Positions 8,401 to 15,517 of a stretch of DNA of 64,000 nt are shown piece by piece. Below the pieces are notes generated by a model. The model was not told where the DNA came from. It saw only the letters and a list, made by a program, of their open reading frames with translations, and ran no database searches. The position numbers and the translations under genes were made by a program. Position 1 is the stretch's first letter; the number at the start of each line of letters is the position of its first letter. The stretch lies in assembly GCA_910587725.1 (NCBI GenBank), contig CAJUNG010000001.1, forward strand, positions 1 through 64,000, given 5' to 3'. Source of the DNA: an uncultured Bacilli bacterium (lineage in GTDB: Bacteria; Bacillota_I; Bacilli_A; RF39; UBA660).

Positions 8401-10759
8401 ATATCCTAATTCAAAACCATCTGGGGAAATTAAAGTCAGAGTAAGTGGTGGTGTAAAAATCCCAACATTAGATGTTCACACACTAACAAATAGAGATGAA
8501 ATTAGAGCAAAAGTAGCCACTTATATCGATGAACTAGAAATCTATAATCAACAATTACCAGAAATTTATCAAAAAGAAGGAAGCACTTTTGATAAAGCAA
8601 CGAGTGTATTGAATGTAACGGAAATCGGTACTAAAAACGGATTATTCTCTGTTGCAGCAACCAGTGCTTATGATGGAATTAAAGCTTCTTTAACGAGCAA
8701 AGACCAAATGGTAGACCGACTAACCAACTCTTTAATTGCTTTTGAAGAGATGATGGGATTATTCTATCGTCATAAAGGGTTATCTGAGAATGCAACAAAT
8801 GCCAAAGACAAAACACCAGCATCTCGTGTAAATATTCGTGCAATGAGAATGTTTGATGGGGCATTTATGTATGCGAGTGGTGACCATGTAGGAGTTGGGC
8901 ATGGTTCAGTACCAGGACTAATGCAAGGAAGACCAAATACCAACGAAAATGGAACGATTTCAACGACAGGATATTTCGGATGGGGAATCTCTCATGAAAT
9001 TGGACATCAAATTAACCAAGGAGCAATTTCTTATGCCGAGGTAACGAATAACGTATTCTCATTACTTGCCCAAACTAACGATGACAAAGCAACTTCTAGA
9101 ATCGAGGCAAAAACAGACAAAATTTATCAAAAAGTTACATCGAATACATTCGGAAAATCATCAGATGTATTTACAACTCTAGGAATGTATTGGCAACTTC
9201 ACCTTGCTTATGATGATACGTTAACCATAAATGATACTAACTCTATCTATGCAAGAATGAATAAAATCATGAGAAATCAACCACTTTCTGGATACACAAA
9301 AGATGAATTAACCGTTCTTTATGCTTCGATTGCCGCAGAACGTGACTTAACTGAATTCTTTGAAAAATGGGGAATCGTTATCACCGATAAAGTCAAAGCA
9401 TATATGAAGGAAAATAACCTAGAAAAAGAAACTCGTGCGATTTATTATCTCAATGATGATGCACGCAGATACAGAAGAAATGGTGGTACGAGAATGGATA
9501 GCGCATCAACGGTAAGTGCAACAATGAAGCTTGCTGATAATCAAAATAAACGCTATACCTTATCATTCCAAGTAGAAAACAATACGAATACAAGTAGTAT
9601 TTTAGGATACGAAATTAAAAGAAATGGAGTCGTTATCGCTTTTGTTAGAGAAAACGAATTTACAGATAATATTGGAACTTTGAATAATCAGGCCTTGACT
9701 TATGAAGTTACCGCTTACGATAAACTATTGAATAAAACAGCAAGTGTAAAACTTGATGAAGTAAAAGTTTCTCATGATGGAAGTATCCCTAAAGATAACT
9801 TTACAATTTCTTCAAACATGATGGAAGAAAATGAATCAATCGACCATGAAAATCCAGAGATGAACTATGAGGAATTAAAAATGTATCAAGCAATTGATGG
9901 GGATATCACAACGATTTTCAATGGAACAAAACGAGTAAATAAAAACGATAAAACTGCACCATATTTAATTATCGATATGAACCGTACAATGGATATTGCC
10001 GGAATAAAATATCGTGCGGCAACCAATAATGGAGTTCGCTTAGAAAACACGATGACGAAATATAAAGTTTATGTAAGTCGTGACCGTGAAAACTGGACAT
10101 TAGCAAAACAAGGAACGTTCACTTTCAATGAAAATCATGAAGCATTAATTTACTTCGATAAAGAAGGAACGACTGGTGGAAATCAATTATGGACTTATAG
10201 TGATATTGGTTACATTAAAATTGAGTCTATCGGTGGAACAGGAATTAGTGCAGCGGAAATTGATGTCATTGCTCCTCCTGGAGATAACGTAGAAATGACA
10301 AAAGACGGAATTGGTGTATTAGCTTCTGACTATGTTTATCGAAACGACCAGGGAGAAGAGGAACGCATTCAAGCTGGTTCTGTAATCTTCAAAGGAGATT
10401 ATCGTGGAAATCCAGCATTTAATGTTGTATTATTAGTAGATGCAGATACAGGAGAATTATTATGTGATAGCACAACAGGATGTGTTCATGAAAACTTCTT
10501 ATTTGCTAGTCTCGATAACAATGGAAATGTGGATGAAATCGCTAGTGGAACTTGGTTCTATGTAGTAGATAAAGATTCTTATGAGTCTTTCAGAAACAGA
10601 AATGTAAGAGCAGAACTTTACCGCGTGGATGATGCTTTATCTAATGACGGACAGCGTCTAACAAGTACTTCGATGAGAGTTAGCAAAGACGATTTAAAGC
10701 CATATGAAAATTTACCATCTTTAGAAATTGTTGATAGTACTAAAGGAGAGACGAAATGA
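5417..10759 (+). CDS. Secreted dockerin-bearing M60-like (mucinase-type) metallopeptidase
   Basis: 1780 residues. Signal peptide (1-30), a long acidic Glu/Lys-rich low-complexity stretch (about 30-130), a beta domain, then a type I dockerin (about 268-320) with two calcium loops beginning at Asp272 (GDVNKDNTVNDSD) and Asp303 (YDLNRDGKIDITD). Two fibronectin III-like domains follow (about 485-578 and 581-668), a discoidin/F5-8C domain (about 685-828), and the M60-like domain (about 915-1330) with zinc motif HEIGH (1193-1197) and third ligand Glu1208. A second discoidin-like domain lies near 1462-1615. M60 enzymes of gut bacteria cut glycosylated mucin-type proteins, which is the likely substrate class here. 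ATGA overlap with the cohesin gene shows one operon. The dockerin is internal rather than C-terminal. Confidence 0.9.
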   Translation: MKMKRCISFILALSLTFDFFAPTFIAAAEAIQEQQENTPTVEEKQEADISEEENKAPAIEEAKEEEQNEESTPNDEEQKTTENQKESTDETLPKEPDAKKEEGPTPSVSKESKETLDKNDSTDNKDTLQKEIYHIDGIEATGNLEIDIKFVLPIKNVENSNIAVILKDQEGNQQKLDFNGITEVKQGTYNLGSQKGEVSIRKLDKEGSVLNGLSEEDVKYYSITIYHLKKGTYTIELAGNGYKTYAVKDVKLDTYAKRVTITNETGMFEAGDVNKDNTVNDSDINDIIRHIDSTVQSDILKYDLNRDGKIDITDIAITASTINQENRKESILDTSVMIDASNIKVESILEGEAKNLFQEEGSVTVKPEKQNEEISESNPAILSVMMERPNLMSQIRIDVGVENKPEEIILEIEDEKGKISTFKGGLSHADNIHYFTDKASADTIVIDLLGQVAVKKVTIKITKTSSKKLADITEVEFLNNVYEEVPAPKMEFPKNIKVEIGSEQANVTFDNLPNVTGYEILVQTLENGQITENIIYQTSYTTYEIKGLENYTTYQVSIRAVNGEWKSAYSNTVEFMPIPNRKPPKVDMVVANAVYGGINVSWKDMKDTTSYNLFYKKESDSEYQVIKNINGCKYSLMNLEGEMTYQIYLTGNNDLGEGPGSEIAVAKTLAHALPDLEKFGLINTSNGIGVPTAHIKSVTYGTNSNNASEFALVDNSYDTFWQANTWDVGGYNAGQHGPTFTFDKEYTMDHIFLVANEDTPVVYISLRYVENGETKTLHQRTVSTQTSPNGQRYYRFDFSPITTSQVQVSIANNAHTINKLALREILFYYYNPLMDDIGNLFLDDLRVELKENVTLADIEALEERANTIDEVSGEYHPFRKTALSELEYARKILNDTALHDSMIVDQNFSTSKNGHLGFSSLSDLQPLGVSVRAGEEIAVYVGTTGNVLPQLVFTQYYAEASVWKQVVNLKKGQNIIIVPKIGSMDKERGGSIYVRYPNSKPSGEIKVRVSGGVKIPTLDVHTLTNRDEIRAKVATYIDELEIYNQQLPEIYQKEGSTFDKATSVLNVTEIGTKNGLFSVAATSAYDGIKASLTSKDQMVDRLTNSLIAFEEMMGLFYRHKGLSENATNAKDKTPASRVNIRAMRMFDGAFMYASGDHVGVGHGSVPGLMQGRPNTNENGTISTTGYFGWGISHEIGHQINQGAISYAEVTNNVFSLLAQTNDDKATSRIEAKTDKIYQKVTSNTFGKSSDVFTTLGMYWQLHLAYDDTLTINDTNSIYARMNKIMRNQPLSGYTKDELTVLYASIAAERDLTEFFEKWGIVITDKVKAYMKENNLEKETRAIYYLNDDARRYRRNGGTRMDSASTVSATMKLADNQNKRYTLSFQVENNTNTSSILGYEIKRNGVVIAFVRENEFTDNIGTLNNQALTYEVTAYDKLLNKTASVKLDEVKVSHDGSIPKDNFTISSNMMEENESIDHENPEMNYEELKMYQAIDGDITTIFNGTKRVNKNDKTAPYLIIDMNRTMDIAGIKYRAATNNGVRLENTMTKYKVYVSRDRENWTLAKQGTFTFNENHEALIYFDKEGTTGGNQLWTYSDIGYIKIESIGGTGISAAEIDVIAPPGDNVEMTKDGIGVLASDYVYRNDQGEEERIQAGSVIFKGDYRGNPAFNVVLLVDADTGELLCDSTTGCVHENFLFASLDNNGNVDEIASGTWFYVVDKDSYESFRNRNVRAELYRVDDALSNDGQRLTSTSMRVSKDDLKPYENLPSLEIVDSTKGETK

Positions 10760-11661
10760 AGAAGATAATTACAAGTTTACTGATAACTACATTGATTCTT
10801 CTTCATCCGTTTCAAACTAATGCAGCAACACTTTACCGAACTAGTGGCGGAAATGGAGAAGTAGAACTAATCGTTACAGCAGATACAGGATATGTTGGTG
10901 CAATGGATGTAAATCTAAAACTAACAGGAAATGTATCTTTGGAAAAAGTCGAATGGAACCGAGAGCTAGAAGAAAAATACATTAAAAAATACACCTATGA
11001 TAAAGAAAACAACATGATTCGTATTTATCTAGCAACAGGGGATGCAAAGAAAAACTTAGCAGATGCCGATGGGAATGTACGAATTGGAAAAATTAAAGTA
11101 GTTGCACAAAAAGAAAGTACTACCTTCAATGTTGAATTAAATAAATTAAGTGTTACAGATATGGATTACCAGACAGTAACTAAAGAAAATTTAACAACCG
11201 ATGGAGATAAAGATTTCTATTATACTTTGATTCCTGATGATAATACAGAAGAAGAGGAAAATCCAACACCACCAGCGGAAGAAAAGCCGGGAAATAGTGG
11301 AAATAATAACAGCGGAAACAATAATGGAAATAACAGCGGAAACAATAATGGAAATAACAGCGGTAACCATGCAACAGATAATGAAGAGAATACAGATAGT
11401 GACAATGAACAAGAGGAAGATAATCAGGACAACGAAGAAGAAAATAAAGATGATGAGAAAGTACCTAGTTCAGATTTAGAAATCAATGATGGAGAGTATG
11501 AATCGAGCAAGAACGATGGAGAAAAGATTCCTCTTATATGGATTTGTCTTGGTAGTATAGCAGCAATTATCGCAGGTATTGGAGGATATATCCTAATCAA
11601 AAATAAAAATAAAAAAGAAACATCTACAACGAGTGAAAAAACAGAAGAAAGTAAAGAATAA
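10756..11661 (+). CDS. Membrane-anchored cohesin-domain protein (cell-surface scaffold)
   Basis: 301 residues. Signal peptide (1-24), one cohesin-like beta-sandwich (about 25-160: VELIVTADTGYVGAMDVNLK through IGKIKVVAQ), an Asn/Gly/Ser repeat linker and a very acidic stretch (about 170-255), one membrane helix (about 257-280) and a short Lys/Glu-rich cytoplasmic tail. There is no LPxTG, so anchoring is by the helix. Cohesins bind dockerins. The gene overlaps the dockerin-bearing peptidase by 4 nt and has its own AAAGGAGAG site, so it most likely tethers that enzyme to the cell surface. The cohesin call rests on fold-like pattern, not on a database match. Confidence 0.78.
   Translation: MKKIITSLLITTLILLHPFQTNAATLYRTSGGNGEVELIVTADTGYVGAMDVNLKLTGNVSLEKVEWNRELEEKYIKKYTYDKENNMIRIYLATGDAKKNLADADGNVRIGKIKVVAQKESTTFNVELNKLSVTDMDYQTVTKENLTTDGDKDFYYTLIPDDNTEEEENPTPPAEEKPGNSGNNNSGNNNGNNSGNNNGNNSGNHATDNEENTDSDNEQEEDNQDNEEENKDDEKVPSSDLEINDGEYESSKNDGEKIPLIWICLGSIAAIIAGIGGYILIKNKNKKETSTTSEKTEESKE
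11299..11367 (+). repeat. Short tandem repeat coding Asn/Gly/Ser linker
   Basis: A unit close to GGAAATAACAGCGGAAACAA plus 4 more bases is repeated about two and a half times, encoding SGNNNGNN units in the cohesin protein. Such repeats can change linker length by slippage. Confidence 0.7.
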
Positions 11662-11700
11662 GGGATTTGAGGAAGAGACAATTTTCCTCTCCCTTTTTTT
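11661..11700 (+). terminator. Terminator of the peptidase-cohesin operon
   Basis: AGGGA and AGGAA on the left arm pair with TTCCT and TCCCT on the right, followed by seven T. It lies directly after the cohesin stop codon. Confidence 0.85.
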
Positions 11701-11919
11701 GTTACTCCAAAAATCAAAAATTTACTCATAATGATAAAAATTTTGAGATAATTAATGTCATGATTAAAAAAGAACCTATCAAAGCGTGTCAAGAAAAGTG
11801 TGTAATTTTCCCTTAACTTACACACGTTATTTTATATTCTCGAACGTTTCTTTAAAGATTCCCACCATATCAATTTCGCATATAGACACAACCTTTCCTA
11901 TAATTTCTTTCTAAAACAG

Positions 11920-11940
11920 AAAAAACCAATCTTTCGATTG
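11920..11940 (-). terminator. Minus-strand terminator after tRNA relic
   Basis: On the minus strand CAATC, a GAAA tetraloop and GATTG are followed by six T. It sits just downstream (minus sense) of the tRNA-end relic at 11984-11994, as a tRNA terminator would. Confidence 0.55.
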
Positions 11941-11983
11941 ATTCTATAGCTAAAAGTTCGAATAGTTCGAACAGATTTCTTAG

Positions 11984-11994
11984 TGGTGCCCGAG
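11984..11994 (-). repeat. tRNA-Leu acceptor-end relic, possible attachment site
   Basis: The 11-mer TGGTGCCCGAG is identical to the 3' end (with CCA, minus strand) of tRNA-Leu at 12874-12884. No T-arm follows, so it is only the acceptor end. An element that integrates into a tRNA 3' end leaves such a displaced copy at its far end. Confidence 0.4.
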
Positions 11995-12020
11995 AGAGAG
12001 AAGTACAACAACTCCTTGAG

Positions 12021-12058
12021 TAAAAAAAATAGTCAGTAATAATTTATTAACTGACTAT
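12021..12058. terminator. Hairpin terminator, mainly minus strand
   Basis: ATAGTCAGT (12029-12037) pairs with ACTGACTAT (12050-12058), extended by AATAA/TTATT. The A8 run at 12022-12029 gives a T run on the minus strand. Confidence 0.65.
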
Positions 12059-12086
12059 AGTATATCATGTTTTTTTTTAGTGATTA

Positions 12087-12095
12087 TGATATAAT
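12087..12095 (+). promoter_or_regulatory. Extended -10 promoter of the DUF2513 gene
   Basis: TGATATAAT with TATAAT at 12090-12095, directly upstream of a strong AAGGAGGAG ribosome site. Confidence 0.55.
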
Positions 12096-12119
12096 ACTAT
12101 CTAAGGAGGAGATAACTTT

Positions 12120-12542
12120 ATGAAAATAAATAACAATTGTGCGAGAAAAATCTTATTAGAAGTTGAAAAAATTCCTAATGGAGAAACTTTAACAGTGGCA
12201 AAATTACATGAAAAAATCTCAGAATTTACTATTGAAGATGTACTATTTATAGTAACTTTATTCAATAAAGAACATTATTTAACTGTACTTGATAAAGTTA
12301 GTTATGATGATAATGATGTTTTTAGAGATCACAAAATTAAATGTCTAACTGAAAAGGGTTATAAAACTTTAGATTTAATAAGAAATGGTGATATTTGGAA
12401 TTTAATGATGGAAAAAATTAATAACTTTGATGAACTATCTATTTTTACAATTTTTAATATAGCAAATAAAATAATTAATGTTAGACATAATGAATTATTT
12501 GATTTGCCTAAAGATTTATTAATAGAAAATATAAGATGGTAA
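12120..12542 (+). CDS. DUF2513 family protein
   Basis: 140 residues. The opening INNNCARKILLEVEKIPNGE and the middle IEDVLFIVTLFNKEHYLTV, then LTEKGYKTLDLIRNGDIWNL, match DUF2513, small proteins of prophages and mobile islands with a winged-helix-like layout. Function is unknown. It has its own promoter and a very strong ribosome site. It lies between a tRNA-Leu gene and a relic of that tRNA's 3' end, so it looks like cargo of a decayed integrated element. Confidence 0.7.
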   Translation: MKINNNCARKILLEVEKIPNGETLTVAKLHEKISEFTIEDVLFIVTLFNKEHYLTVLDKVSYDDNDVFRDHKIKCLTEKGYKTLDLIRNGDIWNLMMEKINNFDELSIFTIFNIANKIINVRHNELFDLPKDLLIENIRW

Positions 12543-12555
12543 AATTCACACGTTC

Positions 12556-12645
12556 ATTGATGTTGTCAATGTACAAGTGTGTTTACTAAATTGACAACAT
12601 TTAGTATTTATGGACTACGATTTTAAAAATAATCGTGGTCCTTTT
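12556..12645 (-). repeat. Hairpin repeat, copy 1 (3' flank of a gene remnant)
   Basis: About 90 bp closely similar, in inverted orientation, to 20878-20964. In the minus sense it starts in the last codons of a gene remnant and continues past its TAA into a hairpin: 11-bp arms at 12560-12570 and 12590-12600 around a loop containing AAACACACTTG. Both copies keep the loop, while the stem changes are largely pair-preserving. Confidence 0.7.
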
Positions 12646-12652
12646 CTTTTTT
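12612..12652 (+). terminator. Terminator of the DUF2513 gene
   Basis: GGACTACGATT (12612-12622) pairs with AATCGTGGTCC (12631-12641) with one wobble, followed by a T-rich run. It overlaps the hairpin repeat. Confidence 0.8.
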
Positions 12653-12782
12653 GTCTAATTTATTGTAACCAATCCATCCTTGTTTAATAATAGGCTTAAC
12701 ACAAGCAAATCTACATATCATTAAGAGTCTTTTTAAAATTTCCTTATCAAACTCTAATTCCTATACTTCCTTCATAACTCAT
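12623..12782 (-). pseudogene. Frameshifted small gene remnant
   Basis: On the minus strand ATG AGT TAT GAA opens a frame that soon stops. In the next frame a run encodes LEFDKEILKRLLMICRFACV and ends at KKEKDHDYF with TAA at 12623. The coherent protein-like run without a good start suggests a decayed gene of about 55 codons. Its 3' end and flank resemble those of the remnant at 20704-20896. Confidence 0.35.
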
Positions 12783-12802
12783 CACTTCCATTCTCAAATA
12801 AC

Positions 12803-12826
12803 AAAAAAACTAGACGGTACTTCTAG
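12803..12826 (-). terminator. Terminator downstream of tRNA-Leu
   Basis: Minus strand CTAGA, a 7-nt loop and TCTAG, followed by seven T (A run at 12803-12809 on plus). Confidence 0.7.
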
Positions 12827-12873
12827 TTAATATTTATTACTCTCGAATAAAAAGTTCGAGTTTCCTATCTATA

Positions 12874-12960
12874 TGGTGCCCGAGGTCGGACTTGAACCGA
12901 CACGGTATTGCTACCAATGGATTTTGAGTCCATCGCGTCTACCATTCCACCACTCGGGCA
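12874..12960 (-). tRNA. tRNA-Leu (CAA)
   Basis: 87 nt including encoded CCA. Acceptor TGCCCGAG pairs with CTCGGGCA. The anticodon stem ATGGA/TCCAT encloses loop CTCAAAA, giving anticodon CAA. It has the long variable arm expected for a class II tRNA and a T-arm with TTCAAGT. A TATAAT box lies upstream on the minus strand (12974-12979). Confidence 0.96.
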
Positions 12961-13033
12961 AGTTACGTATATGATTATACCATAACTTTTTTTGAATGAA
13001 AACTACTTTTTCATTTTTTCAGCAAAATTTCTC

Positions 13034-13060
13034 AAAAAAAAATACGAATCTCGTTCGCAT
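13034..13060 (-). terminator. Terminator of htrA
   Basis: Minus strand ATGCGAA pairs with TTCGTAT around a 5-nt loop, followed by eight or more T. It starts a few bases after the htrA stop. Confidence 0.8.
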
Positions 13061-13062
13061 TT

Positions 13063-14178
13063 TTAATTCGTTGCCGATTTTCCTAAGGTCAATGTCGCAT
13101 TAAATGTTTTATTTCCCCTAATACAAGTGACTTCTACACTATCACCTACTTGATATTGATATAATTCATATTTTAAGTAAGCCACATTATCTACTGATTT
13201 ATCTCCAATTTTCAAGATGACATCACCTTTTTGTAGGCCGGCTTTAGCTGCTGGACTATCTTTTTCCGTTCCTAATATTACTACTCCTGACTCAATTGAA
13301 GAATCAAGTTGAATTCCTTGTCTTAATAATTGATAAGTCTCTGTTGCATTTAACATCGTAACACCAATATAAGGTCTTTCAATTTTTTTCCCATTTTCTA
13401 ATTCTTCAACATACTTCATTGCATATTCAATAGGAATCGCAAATCCCATACCCTCAATTTTATCTTCTACTAATTTTAAAGAATTGATTCCAATCACTTC
13501 TCCATTTGCATTTAATAGAGGTCCTCCGCTATTTCCGGGATTAATTGCTGCATCAATTTGTAATACCTTCATAATCCAATCTTCTGTAGAAGTTACACTT
13601 ACGGATACCATACGATTCTTTCCAGAAAGACTTCCTCTCGTTACTGAACCACGATATTCATATCCCACTGGAGTTCCTACAGTAAATACGGTATCTCCAA
13701 CATTTGAATTTTCACTCGTTCCAATCGTTGCTACCTGTGTTACTACACTAGCATCAATCTCTACTACTGCAAGGTCTAAATACTGGTCACTACCGAGAAC
13801 ACGACCTTCTACTTGATTATCATTAGACATCGTAATCATCAATTTATCATTACCATCAACTACATGGTGATTCGTCATAATATAAGCTTTGTCTCCTTCT
13901 TTTTTATAGACAAAACCACTTCCTGATGAAGCTACTTTACTTCCTTTATAATTCTGAATGGTCACCGTTGCATCATAAATTTTTCCAACCGAAGTCGCAA
14001 TCCCTGTTTCATCAAGTTTGATATCATTTGCACATTTGACTACCCCCGTTGTTTCCGTTTTCGTATTCGTCACTATTTGATTAGGCATCTTTCCATCTAA
14101 AATCACATAGTAATTAAACATTCCCCCTAATACAAATACCGCAAATAATCCTAATAAATTTACAAATTTTTCTCTCAT
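13063..14178 (-). CDS. htrA: HtrA/DegP-like serine protease with PDZ domain
   Basis: 371 residues. An N-terminal membrane helix (about 6-27) anchors it facing outward. The trypsin-like domain has the triad His105 (TNHHVV), Asp135 (YLDLAVVEID) and Ser217 (NPGNSGGP). A single PDZ domain occupies about 270-365 (SPAAKAGLQKGDVILKIGD). The family degrades or refolds misfolded envelope proteins. The start codon overlaps the stop of the upstream Abi-like gene by 4 nt, so both are on one message. A hairpin terminator follows. Confidence 0.93.
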   Translation of the reverse strand: MREKFVNLLGLFAVFVLGGMFNYYVILDGKMPNQIVTNTKTETTGVVKCANDIKLDETGIATSVGKIYDATVTIQNYKGSKVASSGSGFVYKKEGDKAYIMTNHHVVDGNDKLMITMSNDNQVEGRVLGSDQYLDLAVVEIDASVVTQVATIGTSENSNVGDTVFTVGTPVGYEYRGSVTRGSLSGKNRMVSVSVTSTEDWIMKVLQIDAAINPGNSGGPLLNANGEVIGINSLKLVEDKIEGMGFAIPIEYAMKYVEELENGKKIERPYIGVTMLNATETYQLLRQGIQLDSSIESGVVILGTEKDSPAAKAGLQKGDVILKIGDKSVDNVAYLKYELYQYQVGDSVEVTCIRGNKTFNATLTLGKSATN

Positions 14179-15116
14179 TCTTCCACCTTCTTATTAATAT
14201 TTTTTATCATCATATACTCCTTTGGAAATCCCATTCGATTTAATATTTTCTCTAAGGGAATCGTGTGTAGATTATACTCTAAGTTGTGAATTGCATCATC
14301 AATTTCAATCATCATATTATTTAAACTTTCATTATCTAACAGTTCCTTTAATACAATAATTAGTGCAAAAATATCATTCGTTCCTTTTTTGTATTCTCCA
14401 TCTTCTTTGTCAATTTTTAGTAAGGCATGATAAATCGTTCCCTCGATTTTCTTCTGGGTTCTATTTTCATAGACAATTTCTTCATGCGCACAAAGATTTC
14501 TGTAGTTCGCAAGTAACGGAAGCGAGGTTTCTAAAAAATTGGACTCTACTTCGAAAATTTCAGCAATCTCCTCTTTGTCTTTCCTTTTTAATATGGTATA
14601 TAATTCTCCAACAATACCAAAAGATAACACTTTTACCATAATCCATAAAGGAATATATCCATAATTATTCATATAGTGGTATGTTGCTGTATGTTGGTTG
14701 GCATTCACTCTTACCTGTCGCTTCATCTTTTTTAAGATATCGTTAACTTGTCTAGACTTTAATGGGTCTGTTGTAAAGTTTGTCGGTTTTAAGTAATCGA
14801 CTTCTTTATATCCATACATTTTCGATAATTGATAAGAAATTATCGATTTCAAATTGTTCTCTACAATTAACAAGTTTTTAAACAAAATCGTTCTTAGTGT
14901 ACGGTCAAACAAGAATAAACTATACATTTCTTCAAAGGTTGTACCTGGTAAATATTTTCCTGTTTGAGTATCTATAAACGGATGTCGATATCCACTTAGA
15001 AAGAAATAATTCTCTCTTAATAGAACTTTATTGGCATATTCTTCATCTTCTATTTGAACGCCTTTAAATTTTAGGATTTCTATTTGCTCATGTATTGTTT
15101 TAAATATCTTTTGCAT
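14175..15116 (-). CDS. Abi-like (Abi_2/AbiD-AbiF type) HEPN protein
   Basis: 313 residues from the ATG at 15116. That start has GAGGAAAG 7 nt upstream, while the in-frame ATG at 15158 falls on the promoter. The ENYFFLSGYRHPF opening, the FLFDRTLRTILFKNLLIVEN segment and YRNLCAHEEIVYENR place it in the Abi_2 family. RNLCAH is the R-x4-H motif of HEPN RNases. Abi_2 proteins abort phage infection, probably by RNA cleavage. It is translationally coupled to htrA, an unusual neighbour. Confidence 0.82.
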   Translation of the reverse strand: MQKIFKTIHEQIEILKFKGVQIEDEEYANKVLLRENYFFLSGYRHPFIDTQTGKYLPGTTFEEMYSLFLFDRTLRTILFKNLLIVENNLKSIISYQLSKMYGYKEVDYLKPTNFTTDPLKSRQVNDILKKMKRQVRVNANQHTATYHYMNNYGYIPLWIMVKVLSFGIVGELYTILKRKDKEEIAEIFEVESNFLETSLPLLANYRNLCAHEEIVYENRTQKKIEGTIYHALLKIDKEDGEYKKGTNDIFALIIVLKELLDNESLNNMMIEIDDAIHNLEYNLHTIPLEKILNRMGFPKEYMMIKNINKKVEE

Positions 15117-15144
15117 TTTATCACTTTCCTCATCTACACTAAAA

Positions 15145-15150
15145 ATTATA
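15145..15150 (-). promoter_or_regulatory. -10 box of the abi-htrA operon
   Basis: TATAAT on the minus strand, about 35 bp ahead of the ATG at 15116. It decides the start choice, because an ATG at 15158 would lie upstream of the transcript. Confidence 0.5.
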
Positions 15151-15446
15151 ACATACAATTATAAAAAAGATATGAAAAAATTGTGGGAAATTGTGGAATG
15201 TGTCACAAATCGATTTTCTTAGACTTTCTTTTTCTTTCAATTGTTCTCTTTTCGTTATATTTCGATATATATCGTTCGTATTTCAATCTCTATTTAAAAG
15301 CACAAAGAGAGAAGACTTTACATCTGATGCGTGGGGCGCTTGGGGAAATTTTTAATTCATCAAATTTGTTGAAACTCTCCTTATACTCTTGTTTTTACCA
15401 TGCACAAGATGGATGCTTTTTTGCTTTTTATAAGTTTGCAAAATAA

Positions 15447-15473
15447 TTAGCACTAATTATTGACAAGTGCTAA
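15447..15473 (+). promoter_or_regulatory. CIRCE operator (HrcA site) of htpG
   Basis: TTAGCACTA, 9 bp, AAGTGCTAA: 27 bp in all, matching the CIRCE consensus TTAGCACTC-N9-GAGTGCTAA except for the innermost base of each arm. It overlaps the -35 box of the htpG promoter, so HrcA would repress htpG until heat shock. The rest of the 15151-15446 interval shows no supported gene. Confidence 0.93.
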
Positions 15474-15488
15474 AACCAGTGCTATGAT
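15460..15488 (+). promoter_or_regulatory. htpG promoter
   Basis: TTGACA (15460-15465), 17-bp spacer, TATGAT (15483-15488). The -35 box lies inside the CIRCE operator. Confidence 0.88.
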
Positions 15489-15517
15489 AAGTACATCAAT
15501 TTAAAGGAGATGAGAAA

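Larger units (their letters stand above)
11701..12086. other. Non-coding stretch with hairpins and a tRNA 3'-end relic
   Basis: No gene. It contains an 8-bp hairpin (GTGTGTAA 11798-11805 with TTACACAC 11818-11825), a 7-bp hairpin (GTTCGAA 11956-11962 with TTCGAAC 11966-11972), two minus-strand terminators and a tRNA acceptor-end fragment, each listed or noted separately. Confidence 0.5.

Noticed and set aside
11299..11367. CRISPR-like short repeat
   Set aside because: Units are in-frame and encode an Asn/Gly linker; no spacers.
11180..11480. Several minus and shifted frames across the linker repeat of the cohesin gene
   Set aside because: All are shadows caused by the low-complexity repeat.
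15183..15446. 87-codon open frame upstream of htpG
   Set aside because: No ribosome site, runs into the CIRCE region, and composition is hydrophobic and frame-like in AT-rich non-coding DNA.
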